Assembly: GCA_017442855.1 (NCBI GenBank)
Contig: JAFSPM010000009.1
Coordinates: forward strand, 1 to 64,000
Direction: 5' to 3'
From: Bacteroidaceae bacterium
GTDB lineage: Bacteria > Bacteroidota > Bacteroidia > Bacteroidales > Bacteroidaceae
Length of the DNA stretch: 64,000 nucleotides
Each line of letters opens with the position of its first letter. Position 1 is the stretch's first letter. The translations under genes were made by a program, and so were the position numbers. The notes under the pieces were generated by a model. It saw only the letters and a program-made list of their open reading frames with translations. It did not search any database and had not been told where the DNA came from. Below, piece after piece: positions 24,261 through 32,811 of this stretch.

Positions 24261-25091
24261 ATGAAGAGAAATATTATCATCATACTGCTCTTAGGCCTCG
24301 TGATGTCGTCATGCGGAAGCTTCACCAATCTGTACAAGCACAAGGTGGCTGACAAGGATTACGACTACCTGTATGAGGCTGCAAAAGAGTACTATACGGC
24401 AGGACAATATACACAGGCTATTACAATACTGAACGACCTAATTACCATTCTGAAGGGTTCGGATCGTGGCGAAGAGTCGGTATATATGCTGGCGATGTGC
24501 TACTTGAAAGACAAGGACTATTCCACTGCTGCGCAGTCGTTCCAGCAGTATTATACTTCTTATCCTCGTGGTAAATATACGGAAAGGGCCCGTTTCAATG
24601 CCGGCAAGGCACTGTGGATATCTACCCCTGAGTCGCAGCTTGACCAGTCGGATACCTACAAGGCTATACAGGAACTGCAACTGTTCCTGGAGTTTTTCCC
24701 TAACTCCATGTTCCGCGATGAAGCGCAGCAAATCATCTTCGATGCACAGGATAAGTTGGTGGAGAAGGAATATGACAATGCGAAACTATACTATCACTTA
24801 GGTACTTACCTGGGAAATAACTATCAGTCGTGTGTCATCTGTGCACAAAACGCGCTGAAGGATTATCCCTATACGAAGTACCGTGAGGACCTCTCTCTGT
24901 TGGTGGTAAAGGCTAAGTATGAGATGGCGGTGAACAGTGTGCATGATAAAAAGGGCGACCGCTACCGTGAAGCAGTGGATGAGTGCTATGCTTTCAAGAA
25001 TGAGTTTCCTGAAAGTAGCAGTATAAAGACTGTGGATGAGTTGCTGGAGAAATCAGAAGAGGCCTTGAAGGACCTGCCTGAGGAAGAATAA
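24261..25091 (+). CDS. bamD: Outer-membrane assembly lipoprotein BamD
   Basis: I start at 24261, where the protein begins with a lipoprotein signal ending VMSSCGS; a longer frame to 24159 would bury this signal and include the promoter. The 276-residue protein consists of TPR-like helical repeats (YYTAGQYTQAITILNDLI, YLKDKDYSTAAQSFQQYY), as in the BamD/YfiO component of the outer-membrane beta-barrel assembly machine. It is followed by the omega-like RNA polymerase subunit gene, an arrangement common in Bacteroidetes. Confidence 0.9.
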   Translation: MKRNIIIILLLGLVMSSCGSFTNLYKHKVADKDYDYLYEAAKEYYTAGQYTQAITILNDLITILKGSDRGEESVYMLAMCYLKDKDYSTAAQSFQQYYTSYPRGKYTERARFNAGKALWISTPESQLDQSDTYKAIQELQLFLEFFPNSMFRDEAQQIIFDAQDKLVEKEYDNAKLYYHLGTYLGNNYQSCVICAQNALKDYPYTKYREDLSLLVVKAKYEMAVNSVHDKKGDRYREAVDECYAFKNEFPESSSIKTVDELLEKSEEALKDLPEEE

Positions 25092-25127
25092 GTATTGAAT
25101 AAAAACAACTTAACTAACATAAGATTT

Positions 25128-25472
25128 ATGGATTACAAAAAGACAAATGCTGCTACCACCACCGTCACCAGAGACGTTGTGCAGCTGTGCGAGGATACTG
25201 GCAATGTTTATGAGACCGTAGCCATTATCGGTAAGCGTGCTAATCAGATTAGCGTGGAGATCAAGAATGACTTGTCGAAGAAACTGGCAGAGTTTGCTTC
25301 TTACAGCGATAATCTGGAGGAAGTGTTTGAGAACCGCGAACAGATTGAGATTTCCCGTTACTATGAGAAGCTGCCAAAGCCTACGCTGATTGCAACGCAG
25401 GAATATAAGGAGGGAAAGATTTATTACCGCAATCCTGCCAAGGATAAGCAAAATATGGACGATTTCTCATGA
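25128..25472 (+). CDS. rpoZ: RNA polymerase Rpb6/omega-like subunit
   Basis: The start is placed at the ATG at 25128 (114 residues). A TTG at 25095 would add an unlikely 11 residues. The sequence VAIIGKRANQISVEIKNDLSKKL is the Rpb6/omega core. Omega helps to assemble RNA polymerase. The stop overlaps the DUF4293 start by 4 bases (ATGA). Confidence 0.85.
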   Translation: MDYKKTNAATTTVTRDVVQLCEDTGNVYETVAIIGKRANQISVEIKNDLSKKLAEFASYSDNLEEVFENREQIEISRYYEKLPKPTLIATQEYKEGKIYYRNPAKDKQNMDDFS

Positions 25473-25924
25473 TACAGCGCATTCAATCGGTATATTGGCT
25501 GGTCATCACCGCACTGCTGGTGGTGACCATGTTGTCTCCAATGGGTTTCTTTACAGAGGCCGGTGGGGCGTTTGACAGTGTGCTGAAACCGCTGGGTCTG
25601 ACGATGGCGAATGGCGAGTATGAGAGCACCTGGGGATTGTTTGCTATTCTGCTGCTGAATGCTGTTGTGGCGTTTGCAACGATTTTCTTGTACAAGAACC
25701 GTATGTTGCAAGTACGTATGTGTGTGTTCAGTGCGTTGCTGCAGATTGGCTTTTATGCGGCTGTAGGGGTGTTCATTTATTTGCTGCAGCATGACATGGA
25801 GGCTTCGTTCCGTCCGGGTTGGGCGTTGGCGCTGCCTTTTGTCTGCATCGTTCTGAATTACCTGGCGTTCCGAGCAACATACGCTGATGAAGTAATGGTC
25901 AGGGCTTCAGAGCGACTTAGATAA
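25469..25924 (+). CDS. DUF4293 membrane protein
   Basis: A 151-residue protein with four hydrophobic helices (near 8-27, 53-73, 82-105, 117-135) and the characteristic start MIQRIQSVYWL of the Bacteroidetes DUF4293 family. The function is unknown. It is coupled to the omega gene by a 4-base overlap and followed by a terminator at 25924-25953. Confidence 0.82.
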   Translation: MIQRIQSVYWLVITALLVVTMLSPMGFFTEAGGAFDSVLKPLGLTMANGEYESTWGLFAILLLNAVVAFATIFLYKNRMLQVRMCVFSALLQIGFYAAVGVFIYLLQHDMEASFRPGWALALPFVCIVLNYLAFRATYADEVMVRASERLR

Positions 25925-25953
25925 AAAAAGGCTGCAGAAATGCAGCTTTTTTT
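25924..25953. terminator. Terminator after DUF4293 gene
   Basis: GCTGCA-GAAA-TGCAGC with A7 before and T7 after, so usable from both sides. Confidence 0.8.
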
Positions 25954-25960
25954 ATCTTCC

Positions 25961-26216
25961 TTTTCTTTGGCGCAAAGAAAAGAAGCAAAAGAAAACACTC
26001 CCCCTTACCAAACCATCCCCCAGGGGATGACTTAATTGACTTCGGGCTAACGCCCTCGTCAAGGTCGTCTTGTATCGCTCGCAAGCTTGCGCCCTACGGG
26101 CGAGCGATAAGATTTTACTCGCTTCGCGATTATTACGCCTCTCCAATTATGCTCTTAACTATGCAATAATTCAATACCGGTAGTTTTTGCGACACAGAAT
26201 AACTTGATGGGTGGAG
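25961..26216. repeat. Dispersed repeat, copy 2
   Basis: Matches 15215-15389, with the same CCCCCTTACCAAACCATCCC, GGGGATGACTTAATTGAC and TATCGCTCGCAAGCTTGCGC segments and the same AATAACTTGATGGGTGGAG end. About 65 bp of extra AT-rich DNA lies inside this copy before the end segment. No gene here. Confidence 0.85.
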
Positions 26217-26250
26217 TCGGCGAAGCCATCAAATATGATGAAAGCAAAGA

Positions 26251-26278
26251 AAAAAAGCAGCCGAAGCTGCTCTTTTTT
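26251..26278 (-). terminator. Terminator of the zinc metallopeptidase gene
   Basis: AGCAGC-CGAA-GCTGCT with A-run on the left and T-run on the right. It lies two bases from the stop codon of the minus-strand peptidase gene. Confidence 0.75.
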
Positions 26279-26280
26279 AT

Positions 26281-27144
26281 TTATAGGTCGTTGTAGTTGG
26301 GTGAGAAGGTGTCGCCTTGGTTGATGTCGCCAGTGCGAAGACCTTTGGTCAGCCAATTCTGACGCTGTTGCGAGGTACCGTGGTTGAAGGATTCTGGTAC
26401 TGCATAGCCACGAGCCTTCTTCTGCAGGTAGTCGTCACCAATCTTTGACGCACAGTTGATGGCCTCTTCCAAATCGCCTGCCTCGAGCGAGCCAAACATC
26501 TTGTTGTCGTTGTTAGCCCACACACCAGCATAGAAATCGGCCTGCAGCTCCAAGCGTACGCTGATCTGATTGCTGAGTGTCTCGCTGGCACGTGACATCT
26601 GACTGTGTGCCTGATCGAGCGTACCTAAGAGGTGTTGCACATGATGTCCCACCTCGTGGGCAATCACGTATGCATAGGCGAAATCGCCATCAGCACCCAG
26701 TGTCTGCTTCATCTCAGTAAAGAACGAAAGGTCGATATAAACTGTCTCGTCGCCTGAGCAGTAGAACGGACCTACCTGTGAGGTAGCACCACCGCAGGCT
26801 GTCTTCACGCTACCGGTATAAAGCACCATCTTGGGCGCACGATAGGTTCTGCCATACTGCTGGAATATCTTGGTCCACACATCCTCTGTACCTGCCAGTA
26901 CCTGACTGGAGAATTTAGCCAAAGCTTCTTCTTCAGCTGTGAATTCACGGTTGTTATCTGTCTGTGTGGAGACCATGCTGCCCAGATCGGCATCTGACAA
27001 CACACTTAATGGGTTACCACCCATGAACCAGGTAATCAGGGCAACGATAATAAGACCACCAATACCCAGACTGGCCTTGCCACCACCACTCATTCTTCGA
27101 CGATCGTCCACATTGGAACTCTCGCGTCTTCCGTCCATTTTCAT
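26281..27144 (-). CDS. YpfJ-type neutral zinc metallopeptidase
   Basis: The 287-residue protein has one membrane helix (about 25-45) after a charged start and a zincin motif HEVGHHVQH near 165. The downstream helix ELQADFYAGVWAN carries the third ligand. This is the 'putative neutral zinc metallopeptidase' family (YpfJ). The substrate is unknown. It is divergent from the OmpA lipoprotein gene. Confidence 0.88.
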   Translation of the reverse strand: MKMDGRRESSNVDDRRRMSGGGKASLGIGGLIIVALITWFMGGNPLSVLSDADLGSMVSTQTDNNREFTAEEEALAKFSSQVLAGTEDVWTKIFQQYGRTYRAPKMVLYTGSVKTACGGATSQVGPFYCSGDETVYIDLSFFTEMKQTLGADGDFAYAYVIAHEVGHHVQHLLGTLDQAHSQMSRASETLSNQISVRLELQADFYAGVWANNDNKMFGSLEAGDLEEAINCASKIGDDYLQKKARGYAVPESFNHGTSQQRQNWLTKGLRTGDINQGDTFSPNYNDL

Positions 27145-27312
27145 AATTTAGTCCAATTTAAGGTTCAACATTTACTTGCAAAAATACATAAATAATCTTC
27201 ATATCGAACTATTTTCCTCAAAAAAGTAAAAAATAGTGGCAGACAAAAACTAACAATTCAGCTAATAATGTATATTTGCAGAGGAAACATAACTAATTAA
27301 ATATATTGTATT

Positions 27313-27999
27313 ATGAGAAAGACAAAGATTACAGCTATTCTTTTGAGCGTTGCCTTGGTATTTGGCAGCTGCGGTACAATGAACAACACAGCTAAGGGTA
27401 CTGCCATTGGCGGTGGCGGTGGTGCTGCTGTTGGAGCCATTTTGGGTGGTATCATAGGTGGTAGTGGTAAGGGTGCTTTGATTGGCGCTGCTATCGGTGG
27501 TGCCGTGGGCGCTGGCACTGGTGCTATCATCGGTCGTAAGATGGATAAGAAGGCGGAAGCAGCAAAGCAGATTGAGGGCGCTGAGGTGGAGAAGGTGCAG
27601 GATACCAATGGTCTCGATGCCGTAAAGGTTACTTTCGCTTCTGGTATTTTGTTTGGTTTCAACTCATCGGCTTTGAGCAACGACTCTAAGAAGTCACTCA
27701 AGGAGCTGGCTGATATCTTGGCAGAGGACAAGACTACCGACGTTGCTATTGTGGGACATACCGACAAGGTGGGTACTCAGGAGGCAAACATCAAGGTGTC
27801 TAACCAGCGTGCACAGGCTGTTGAGGGTTACCTGAAGCAATGTGGTGTGCCTGATGCTCAGTTCAAGTATGTTGAGGGTGTGGGCTTTGATCAGTATGAT
27901 GAGAGTAAGTCGGCTGCTGAGAATCGTCGCGTGGAGATCTTCATGTATGCTAGTGAGAAGATGATTCAAGAGGCTGAAGCAGAGGCTTCAAAGGATTGA
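27313..27999 (+). CDS. OmpA-family lipoprotein with glycine zipper
   Basis: The 228-residue protein begins with a lipoprotein signal ending VFGSCGT. A glycine-zipper region (about 35-80, many GAAIGG repeats) and a C-terminal OmpA domain follow; the latter has the peptidoglycan-binding pattern VGHTDKVGTQEANIKVSNQR and a later NRRVEI. It probably anchors the outer membrane to peptidoglycan. A TATATTTG promoter-like box lies at 27271-27278 and a terminator at 28091-28118. Confidence 0.9.
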   Translation: MRKTKITAILLSVALVFGSCGTMNNTAKGTAIGGGGGAAVGAILGGIIGGSGKGALIGAAIGGAVGAGTGAIIGRKMDKKAEAAKQIEGAEVEKVQDTNGLDAVKVTFASGILFGFNSSALSNDSKKSLKELADILAEDKTTDVAIVGHTDKVGTQEANIKVSNQRAQAVEGYLKQCGVPDAQFKYVEGVGFDQYDESKSAAENRRVEIFMYASEKMIQEAEAEASKD

Positions 28000-28090
28000 C
28001 AATTAACTACGTTGATTTTTGTCACGACTCAGCCAACTAAGCGAGCTTAAAGGCTTTCGCTGCTCCAAAAATTGATAATTGAAAATTAAA

Positions 28091-28118
28091 GGCTGCTCAA
28101 ATCGAGCAGCCTTTTTTT
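28091..28118 (+). terminator. Terminator after the OmpA lipoprotein gene
   Basis: GGCTGCTC-AAAT-CGAGCAGCC followed by T7. An AATTGATAATTG repeat precedes it at 28071-28090. Confidence 0.85.
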
Positions 28119-28125
28119 GCTAGTT

Positions 28126-28292
28126 ACCAAACTAGATTCTAAAAGGGCATATTTGGAGAGGCGTGAAGAAATTTCGAGTTTTTACGTTAAAAGAAAAAAT
28201 CCAATAAGACCTTTGGTCGTCTATTTTTTCTTAGTAAAAACGAAGAAAGTTTAGCCTCGGAGGATCAGCCCTTTTAGAACCTAGAGTTTGGT
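28126..28292. mobile_element. 167-bp fold-back element (MITE-like)
   Basis: The two halves are imperfect inverted copies. The left end reads ACCAAACT, then GATTCTAAAAGGGC; the right end, on the other strand, reads ACCAAACT, then GGTTCTAAAAGGGC. The similarity continues inward through GTTTTTAC and AGAAAAAAT to a central GACC-TTT-GGTC. No coding sequence fits inside. It lies between two terminators in a convergent spacer, a tolerant place for a miniature inverted-repeat element. No direct target duplication is obvious. Confidence 0.65.
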
Positions 28293-28304
28293 GGTAAATA
28301 AAAC

Positions 28305-28330
28305 AAAAAAGGCAGCGGGAACGCTGCCTT
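28305..28330 (-). terminator. Terminator of the tricorn-like protease gene
   Basis: GGCAGCG-GGA-ACGCTGCC with an A6 run on the left, that is T6 on the minus strand. Confidence 0.8.
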
Positions 28331-28349
28331 TAATGGTTAAGATTATAAC

Positions 28350-31300
28350 TTAATTGTTTAAGTGGAGATCTTTGAATGTGCGAGGAGCAGGAACGCCTGG
28401 GAGAGGCTTGCGATCCTTGAGCTGCTCGAGCGCCACCTCGATGGCCTTGTTCAGCTGCTGGTCTTCGCCGGCCTGTTCCTTGATAGGATCATTGTCGAGC
28501 AAGATATCAGGATCGACACCGTGGTTCTCAACGATCCACTGACCCGTCTTGGCATCGTAGTTGGTGAAGAACGGAACGCGTACATCAGTGCCATCCATGT
28601 AAGGCAGTGAACCACTGATACCGATGATACCACCCCAGGTGCGAGTACCAATAACAGTACCCAGGTTGTTGGCCTTGAAGCTCCATGGGAAGAGGTCGCC
28701 ATCAGATGCAGAGTACTTGTTGACCAGCAACACCTTCGGACCATGATGTGCACCATCAGGCACAGTATTGGTCGTGTTGGATGTACGGCTCATGGTCATA
28801 CGATAAGGCTCACGCAACAGGCGCTCAATAATCATAGGAGAAACATTACCACCACCGTTGGCACGATCGTCAATGATCAACGCTTCCTTATCCAGCTGTG
28901 GATAGTAGTAACGCACGAACTCGTTCAGACCTTCAGCACCCATATCAGGAATGTAGATATAACCCACACGTCCGTTGGTTGCCTTCTCCACGGTCTTGAT
29001 GTTGTTCTGTACCCAAGCGTAGTGGTAGAGTGGGTATTCGTCAGCAATAGGCTTGATCACCACCTTGCGACCACCCGCTGCAGCTGTGCTGTTCACCGTC
29101 AGTTCGGTCAGCACATCAGCCTTGCCAATCAGCAGTTCGTATATGTTGCTAACAGATGTGGTAGGCACACCATCGATAGCCGTGATGAACTCGCCTTCCT
29201 TCACGTTGATGCCCGGCTCAGTGAGCGGTGAACGCAATTCCTCACGATAAGGAGCGCCCTCCAGAATCTTGGTAATCTTGAAATAACCACTCTTGTCGCG
29301 ACTCAGTTCGGCACCCAGCAAGCCCATGTCAATGCGCTCAGCCTCAGGCTTCTCGCCTGTAGAGATGTAAGCATGGCCGCAGGCCAATTCAGAAATCATC
29401 TCACCAATTACGTAGTTCAAATCCAGACGTGTCTTTACGTAAGGCAGCAATACCGCATACTTAGCCTTGATGGCTTTCCAATCCACACCGTGCATGTTCT
29501 CCAGATAGAAACCATCGCGGAAAGCACGCCATACCTCGTCGAAGATCTGTGGCCACTCCTGTGAGAAATCAACGGTAGCCATTAGTTTGTCAGTTTCGAT
29601 AGGCTTGTCAAGTTTGATGTGCTCAGATGGAAAGTCAACGATATAGTACTTGTTCCTGTCAGCAATCAAAGCCTTCTTGCCACCAGCAGTATAGCCAGTC
29701 AGACGACCGTCCACCACCTTGGTATCCTCTTGTTTCTCGAAGTCATAGACCATGATGCTGCGACCGCTCTGGTACCACAGCTTCTTGCCATCGCTGAAGA
29801 AGAAACTCATGTAACCTTCACCACCACGAACCGGCATTTTCACGATTCTGTTGAAGATACCGTCAGTGTCAATCTGCACATTCACATCCTTCTTGGCATC
29901 AGCCTCACCTAGTTTGCCTGGACCCTGAGGACCAGCAGGTTTGCTGTCGTTGCCACTACTAATCTGGTCATCCTTTGGCAACAGAGGTGAAGGAGTGTCC
30001 TTAGATAAGGTAGCGAAGTAGATGCCACCCATACTGGTATAGGCATAATCCCATTCTACACGACTATAGATAGGATTGAGGTCACGGTTTGAGTTGAAGA
30101 ATAACAGCTTACCATCGGTGCTGAATACAGGAGATGATGAGTCGTACCACCTCTCGGTAACAGGATATTCCTTGTTGGTCTTGAGGTTATAGACATACAC
30201 CACGCTCATGTCGTTCTTCTCCGGACGGGTATAGGTAATCCACTGACTGTCGGGAGAGAACTGCACCTGACGGAACTCGCTCTCCGGACAAGTCAGTACG
30301 GTGCGCTTGGTCTTGGCAGCTACATTTACCTCTACCAGACGGTTCTTGCGGTCGGTATAGAGGATGGTCTTGCTGTCCGGACTCCAAGTCAGTGCGCGGA
30401 TATAAGTATCGTTGTTCTTGGTCAGCTGTACAGGCTCGCCACCTGTCTCTTCCTGCAACCAGATTTCGGTCTCACCAGTCTTGTCGCTGATGTAGGCAAT
30501 GTACTTGCCATCAGGACTGATCTGTGCACCACGGTCGTTGGCACCAGGTGTGCGGGTGATGTTCTTCACCACACCCTGCTTGCCAGGAACATCGAACACC
30601 TCACCACGGGCGGTGACTGCCAGACGTTTGCCATCGGCAGAAAGACTGGCAGCTGTAATGTCTTCAGCTACATTCCTCAGCTCTGTACGTCCGTAGATGA
30701 AATCAGAAGTCAGGGTGATGTTAATCTGGGTGCTCTGACGTGTCTTAGGGTCGAGCTTATAGAGATAACCACCTTTCTCATAAACGATAATCTGACCGTT
30801 GGTGCTGGGGAACTTCACGTCATAGTCGGTGTAGTTGGTCACCTTCTCGGTCTGCTTGGTCTGGGTGTTATACACGAAGATGTTCATCGTCATGTCACGG
30901 TCGGAGATAAAGAATATCTCGTTGCCGATCCACATAGGCATGATATCCTGTGCATCGTTCTTGGTCACGTTCTCCACCGTCTTTGCCTGTGGGTCGTAGA
31001 TCCAGATATCGTCGGCCATACCGCCACGATAGTATTTCCACGTACGGAACTCACGCATCACACGGTTGTATGCCAGCTTCTTGCCATCAGGAGAGTAGCT
31101 GCAGAAACCGCCCTCAGGCAGAGGAATCTGCTCGCTCATACCGCCCTCCTTGGAGATGGTCCACAGTTTACCGTCGAAGCCATCGCTGATGCGGTTACGA
31201 TACACCACGCTCTTGCCGTCTGGCGTCCAGGTAAGCACCATATTGTTCGGACCCATACGGTCGCCCAGATCGTCACGCGAGTTGGTAGCAGTAAAGGTCA

Positions 31301-31601
31301 GGCGCTTAGGCTCACCACCGTTCTTGGAGATAAGATACACCTCACGGTTGCCGTCGTATTCGCCAGTGAAAGCGATGGACTGTCCATCTGGTGAATAACG
31401 TGCAAACATTTCGTAACCCACATGAGAGGTCAGGCGCGTAGCCTCACCACCGTTGATGGATGCCTTAAATAGGTCGCCTCCGTAAGAGAAAACCACTTCC
31501 TGACCATTGGTAGCCGGGAAACGTAGCAGTCTGCCTTCGTCGGCATAGCCGCTCATTGCAGCTCCTGCCAACAGCAGGGATAATAAAATTTGCTTGTTCA
31601 T
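28350..31601 (-). CDS. Tricorn-like S41 protease with beta-propeller domains
   Basis: I start at the ATG at 31601, which gives a clean signal peptide (LLSLLLAGAAMSGYA); the frame runs on to 31679 without a better start. The 1083-residue secreted protein begins with two propeller-like sets of PD40 repeats (YSPDGQSIAFTGEYDG, ISPDGKYIAYISD). A linker, a PDZ region (GAELSRDKSGYFKI to GEFITAIDGVPT) and an S41 catalytic domain follow, with RANGGGNVSPM and the nucleophile region YSASDGDLFPW. It resembles archaeal tricorn protease and Bacteroidetes S41 homologues, probably degrading peptides in the periplasm. Confidence 0.9.
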   Translation of the reverse strand: MNKQILLSLLLAGAAMSGYADEGRLLRFPATNGQEVVFSYGGDLFKASINGGEATRLTSHVGYEMFARYSPDGQSIAFTGEYDGNREVYLISKNGGEPKRLTFTATNSRDDLGDRMGPNNMVLTWTPDGKSVVYRNRISDGFDGKLWTISKEGGMSEQIPLPEGGFCSYSPDGKKLAYNRVMREFRTWKYYRGGMADDIWIYDPQAKTVENVTKNDAQDIMPMWIGNEIFFISDRDMTMNIFVYNTQTKQTEKVTNYTDYDVKFPSTNGQIIVYEKGGYLYKLDPKTRQSTQINITLTSDFIYGRTELRNVAEDITAASLSADGKRLAVTARGEVFDVPGKQGVVKNITRTPGANDRGAQISPDGKYIAYISDKTGETEIWLQEETGGEPVQLTKNNDTYIRALTWSPDSKTILYTDRKNRLVEVNVAAKTKRTVLTCPESEFRQVQFSPDSQWITYTRPEKNDMSVVYVYNLKTNKEYPVTERWYDSSSPVFSTDGKLLFFNSNRDLNPIYSRVEWDYAYTSMGGIYFATLSKDTPSPLLPKDDQISSGNDSKPAGPQGPGKLGEADAKKDVNVQIDTDGIFNRIVKMPVRGGEGYMSFFFSDGKKLWYQSGRSIMVYDFEKQEDTKVVDGRLTGYTAGGKKALIADRNKYYIVDFPSEHIKLDKPIETDKLMATVDFSQEWPQIFDEVWRAFRDGFYLENMHGVDWKAIKAKYAVLLPYVKTRLDLNYVIGEMISELACGHAYISTGEKPEAERIDMGLLGAELSRDKSGYFKITKILEGAPYREELRSPLTEPGINVKEGEFITAIDGVPTTSVSNIYELLIGKADVLTELTVNSTAAAGGRKVVIKPIADEYPLYHYAWVQNNIKTVEKATNGRVGYIYIPDMGAEGLNEFVRYYYPQLDKEALIIDDRANGGGNVSPMIIERLLREPYRMTMSRTSNTTNTVPDGAHHGPKVLLVNKYSASDGDLFPWSFKANNLGTVIGTRTWGGIIGISGSLPYMDGTDVRVPFFTNYDAKTGQWIVENHGVDPDILLDNDPIKEQAGEDQQLNKAIEVALEQLKDRKPLPGVPAPRTFKDLHLNN

Positions 31602-31736
31602 AAATACTATTTTAATTGTTTTTTGAATTCGTGATACAAATATAATGAATAGTTTTTGAATATCGCTTCTTAAAGTCATTTTTCTGAAAGATGACCGAAA
31701 GGAAAGCTCTCATTGGGAGATGATACTTAGATAATA

Positions 31737-31767
31737 CAAAAAAATCCCCCTCGAAGTGGAGGGGGAT
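31737..31767 (-). terminator. Terminator of the GIN-domain lipoprotein gene
   Basis: ATCCCCCTC-GAAGTG-GAGGGGGAT (31744-31752 with 31759-31767) with A7 on the left, so T7 on the minus strand. Confidence 0.8.
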
Positions 31768-31785
31768 GATAGTGTATTTCAACAC

Positions 31786-32649
31786 TTATTCCATTTTGTA
31801 AACACCCTTCTTACTGATGTCCACCTTAGTTGGGTTGCCCTTGTAGCCAATGCTGCCGCTGCCCGTTCTGTTAGCTTCGATAGATTGTGAAGCATAGCAA
31901 GTGATGTCGCCGCTGCCAGAAGTACGAGCTTTCACCTCTTCGGTGAGCAAACCATCGGCTGCAATATCGCCACTGCCTGTGATGCTGTAGTCAGCCTTCA
32001 AAGCTTTGCCTTTCAACTGAATATCGCCACTGCCAGAGATGTGTGCATCGACGTCGCCAGCATTGATGTTTTTGAGTTCGATGTCGCCTGATCCTGTGAT
32101 AGACACTTTCAGGTCGCCGCACTGCAGACCGCTGTTCTCAATATCGCCGCTGCCAGAGATGGATATATATACATCGCCTGTGCAGTTGACGTTGTTAGCC
32201 ACCATATCACCTGAGCCAGTCACGGTCATTCTCAGTTTATCGGTCTCCAGTCCGTTCATCAGCTTGATAGTTCCCGATCCGCTGATATTCATCTCCTTCA
32301 AGGCTGCTGCATTGATGGTGTAATCCAGTTTCTTCCAATACTTAATGTTGTAGCCTTTCTTAATCTTGAGTTGCAGCATGCCGTTTTCTACATACACATC
32401 CAACACTTCAGCCACATTGTCGGAGGTAACTACAGAAACTGCCGGTGCTCCAGGTTGCTGGGTGAAAAACACTTTGCCTGAGCCCACCAGATTGATCTTG
32501 TCGAATTCGTTTACCTTATACTCTTTTGTCACGAATGTGTCGCTGGCTTTGATGGGTTTGCCCATGAAGCTGCCATCTACGTTGAGGTTGCATGCTGCGA
32601 TGCTGGTGCCGAGCATCATAGTTGCTAAAATTGTTGCAATTGTTTTCAT
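31786..32649 (-). CDS. DUF2807 (GIN domain) lipoprotein
   Basis: The 287-residue protein starts with a lipoprotein signal ending TSIAAC. It consists of GSGDI-type repeats (ITGSGDIELKN, ISGSGDIQLKG and similar) that form a beta-helix, as in the DUF2807 'head GIN' family of Bacteroidetes. The role is not known. The 5' flank contains structured element E4. Confidence 0.85.
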   Translation of the reverse strand: MKTIATILATMMLGTSIAACNLNVDGSFMGKPIKASDTFVTKEYKVNEFDKINLVGSGKVFFTQQPGAPAVSVVTSDNVAEVLDVYVENGMLQLKIKKGYNIKYWKKLDYTINAAALKEMNISGSGTIKLMNGLETDKLRMTVTGSGDMVANNVNCTGDVYISISGSGDIENSGLQCGDLKVSITGSGDIELKNINAGDVDAHISGSGDIQLKGKALKADYSITGSGDIAADGLLTEEVKARTSGSGDITCYASQSIEANRTGSGSIGYKGNPTKVDISKKGVYKME

Positions 32650-32740
32650 AATTTTTAGTCGTTTTATTAGTTCTTTGTTGTGTTAGACGAAGTAGCTCTG
32701 CAAAAAGTTGCAAGGTTTGCCATTTTTTTTATCTATTTGA

Positions 32741-32802
32741 CGAAATGGATGTGTGTAGGCGACATTTTAGGCCTGACGTCAGTCGCCGGCACATCCATTT
32801 CG
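32741..32802 (-). repeat. Structured palindromic element, copy E4
   Basis: On the minus strand: arms CGAAATGGATGTG/CACATCCATTTCG (13 bp, perfect), internal loop CCG/CTACA, inner stem GCGAC/GTCGC. The apex differs from the other copies (TGACGTCAGG...). It lies between the agmatine deiminase stop and the GIN lipoprotein gene. Confidence 0.82.
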
Positions 32803-32811
32803 GCTTATATG

